From Siderastrea siderea (Eukaryota > Cnidaria > Anthozoa > Scleractinia > Rhizangiidae), in contig OZ034966.1 of assembly GCA_964030785.1 (NCBI GenBank), positions 1,124,501 through 1,188,500 of the forward strand: a stretch of DNA of 64,000 nt, in the 5' to 3' direction. Each line of letters starts with the position of its first letter. Positions within the stretch are counted from its first letter, which is position 1. The translations under genes and the position numbers were made by a program. Below, piece after piece: positions 62,812 to 64,000 of the stretch. The notes below the pieces were generated by a model. The model ran no database searches, was not told where the DNA came from, and worked only from the letters and a program-made list of their open reading frames with translations.

Positions 62812-63960
62812 ATGCCAGAACGTATGGCCCCTCGAAAGAAAAAGGTCTCCCCATCATGGTTGAAGCGTTACCACGATCCTCGAGCCCCCGGCAGTTTAGG
62901 TGGGGTGCAACGGTTTGCTAAAGCCCATCGTCTCCCTTTGAAAAAAGCTCAACGGGTCTTGGAACGGGATTTGGCCTATACGTTACATAAACCACGACGT
63001 CGTCGTTTTCCCACCGTCCCCGTCATTGTAGGAGGATTAGATGATCAATGGGTCGCGGATTTAGTGGAAGTGCAACCCTTGGCCAAGTATAATCGGGGTA
63101 TACGCTACTTGTTGACGGTCGTGGATGTCTTGTCCAAGTACGCGTGGGTCCAACCGTTGAAAGACAAAACCGGGGTGGCGTTGGTCCATGCCTTTGACAA
63201 GATTTTGAAAGGACGACGTCACCCGAATCGATTGCAAACGGATCGAGGGAAAGAATTTTATAACCGGATTTTTCAACGATGGCTTGACGAGCAAGGCATT
63301 CAACATTTTTCAACCGAAGGGGATGCCAAAGCCAGTGTCGTGGAACGATTTAATCGCACCTTGAAAGAACGGTTGTACCGTTATTTTACTGCGGCCAACA
63401 CCTTACGCTTTGACGATGTCTTACCCGAGTTGGTGCAAGGGTATAATGCGACCCGGCATCGAAGTATTGGTATGCCCCCCGAAAACGTGACGTGGGACAA
63501 CGAAGAAGCCGTGTGGAAACGATTGTATGCCCAACGGTTGAAAGACAAGAAAAAACCGCAATTCAAAGTGGGAGATCGTGTCCGTCTCAATAAGATCCAT
63601 CGTACCTTTGCCAAAGGCTATTTACCCGGTTGGACCGAAGAAGTGTTTGTGGTGCATCGGGTGATCCCGGGATCTGTGCCCACGTATAAGATTCGCGAAT
63701 GGGATGAGACCCCCGTCCAAGGTACGTTTTATGAAGAGGATTTACAAAAAGTCCATGTATCCGAGGTGTTTCGCATCGAAAAGGTACTTAAGCGACAAAA
63801 AGATCGTTGGTTGGTCAAGTGGAAAGGGTGGCCCGACAAGTACAATAGTTGGATTCGTAGTCAAGACGTCACGTCTCTCCAACCACCCCAGAGGAAAAGC
63901 CCACCCAAACGACAACTGAAGACTAAAGAGACAAGCCCACCCAAAAGACGACGTGACTAA
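62812..63960 (+). CDS. Polinton DDE integrase with chromodomain
   Basis: 382 residues from ATG 62812 (an alternative ATG is at 62824). A basic amino region is followed by the retroviral-type integrase core: D83 in WVADLVEV, D144 in LQTDRGKEF and E178 in SVVERFNRTLKERL, with 33 residues between the last two. RHRSIGMPPENV and the SH3-like FKVGDRVRL segment follow. Residues about 317-355 form a chromodomain (FRIEKVLKRQKDRWLVKWKGWPDKYNSW), which in such integrases can steer insertion to methyl-lysine histone marks. The chromodomain and DDE triad are complete, so the protein could be active. Integrase of this kind is the hallmark Polinton gene. Confidence 0.93.
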   Translation: MPERMAPRKKKVSPSWLKRYHDPRAPGSLGGVQRFAKAHRLPLKKAQRVLERDLAYTLHKPRRRRFPTVPVIVGGLDDQWVADLVEVQPLAKYNRGIRYLLTVVDVLSKYAWVQPLKDKTGVALVHAFDKILKGRRHPNRLQTDRGKEFYNRIFQRWLDEQGIQHFSTEGDAKASVVERFNRTLKERLYRYFTAANTLRFDDVLPELVQGYNATRHRSIGMPPENVTWDNEEAVWKRLYAQRLKDKKKPQFKVGDRVRLNKIHRTFAKGYLPGWTEEVFVVHRVIPGSVPTYKIREWDETPVQGTFYEEDLQKVHVSEVFRIEKVLKRQKDRWLVKWKGWPDKYNSWIRSQDVTSLQPPQRKSPPKRQLKTKETSPPKRRRD

Positions 63961-64000
63961 ACAATGACGTGGGTGCCCAACTCTTCGTTTTACGTGACGT
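63961..64000. other. Window end, inside the second Polinton-like element
   Basis: Only 40 bases follow the integrase stop; the rest of the element (expected capsid, ATPase, protease, polymerase) lies outside. Confidence 0.7.

Overview
This is eukaryotic DNA, most likely from a marine invertebrate and probably an anthozoan cnidarian. Two things point there. First, short host exons with canonical splice sites: seven complement-control-protein (CCP/sushi) exons, all phase 1-1, and a terminal discoidin (F5/8 type C) exon. Second, a dense, nested mobile-element load: Polinton/Maverick, BEL/Pao, Crypton, hAT, TTAA-flanked fold-backs, tRNA-headed repeats and LINE tails. The species cannot be proven from this sequence. 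Start codons were placed at ATG throughout, except for one broken polymerase fragment.

Layout. 1-14.4 kb is a Polinton-like (virus-related) element. It is dominated by a palindrome with arms of about 4.6 kb (1-4633 and 5617-10223) around a 983-bp unique spacer; the left arm is cut by the window edge. Each arm carries the amino end of a protein-primed family B DNA polymerase gene and three small genes (a, b, c) that look like transcription regulators. The polymerase body runs from 10051 to 13752 on the right side only, within this window. 14.4-19.7 kb is an old BEL/Pao retrotransposon split by a Crypton-like tyrosine-recombinase element (about 15.6-17.6 kb). 19.9-20.6 kb is microsatellite DNA. 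The last exon of a discoidin-domain host gene is at 20805-20948. 21-28 kb is mostly non-coding and holds two candidate non-autonomous DNA transposons and a LINE tail. 27955-37913 is a nearly complete BEL/Pao element with 98%-similar LTRs, 5-bp target duplications and a hAT transposon inserted in its gag-pol. 37.9-46 kb holds tRNA-Thr-like repeats and two palindromic TTAA-flanked elements. 46.3-56.2 kb is a host gene with seven CCP exons; one intron contains a second, nearly identical copy of the same hAT. 56.8-64 kb is the start of another Polinton-like element with a minor-capsid-like gene, a SLOG/DprA-like nucleotide-binding protein, a GRF zinc-finger protein, a small hypothetical and a chromodomain integrase.

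How parts fit. The two Polinton-like regions share a GC-rich terminal-like block (14010-14376 reversed; 56775-57120; 59205-59402). They are therefore probably the same family, the left one showing the polymerase end and the right one the capsid/integrase end. Their genes have compact TATA promoters 30-55 bp before the ATG. The most novel piece is gene c. It encodes five exact 15-residue basic repeats followed by a strongly acidic/aromatic tail, and it sits directly behind an array of about 14 degenerate 11-bp DNA repeats. That pairing suggests a modular DNA-binding activator next to its own operator array.
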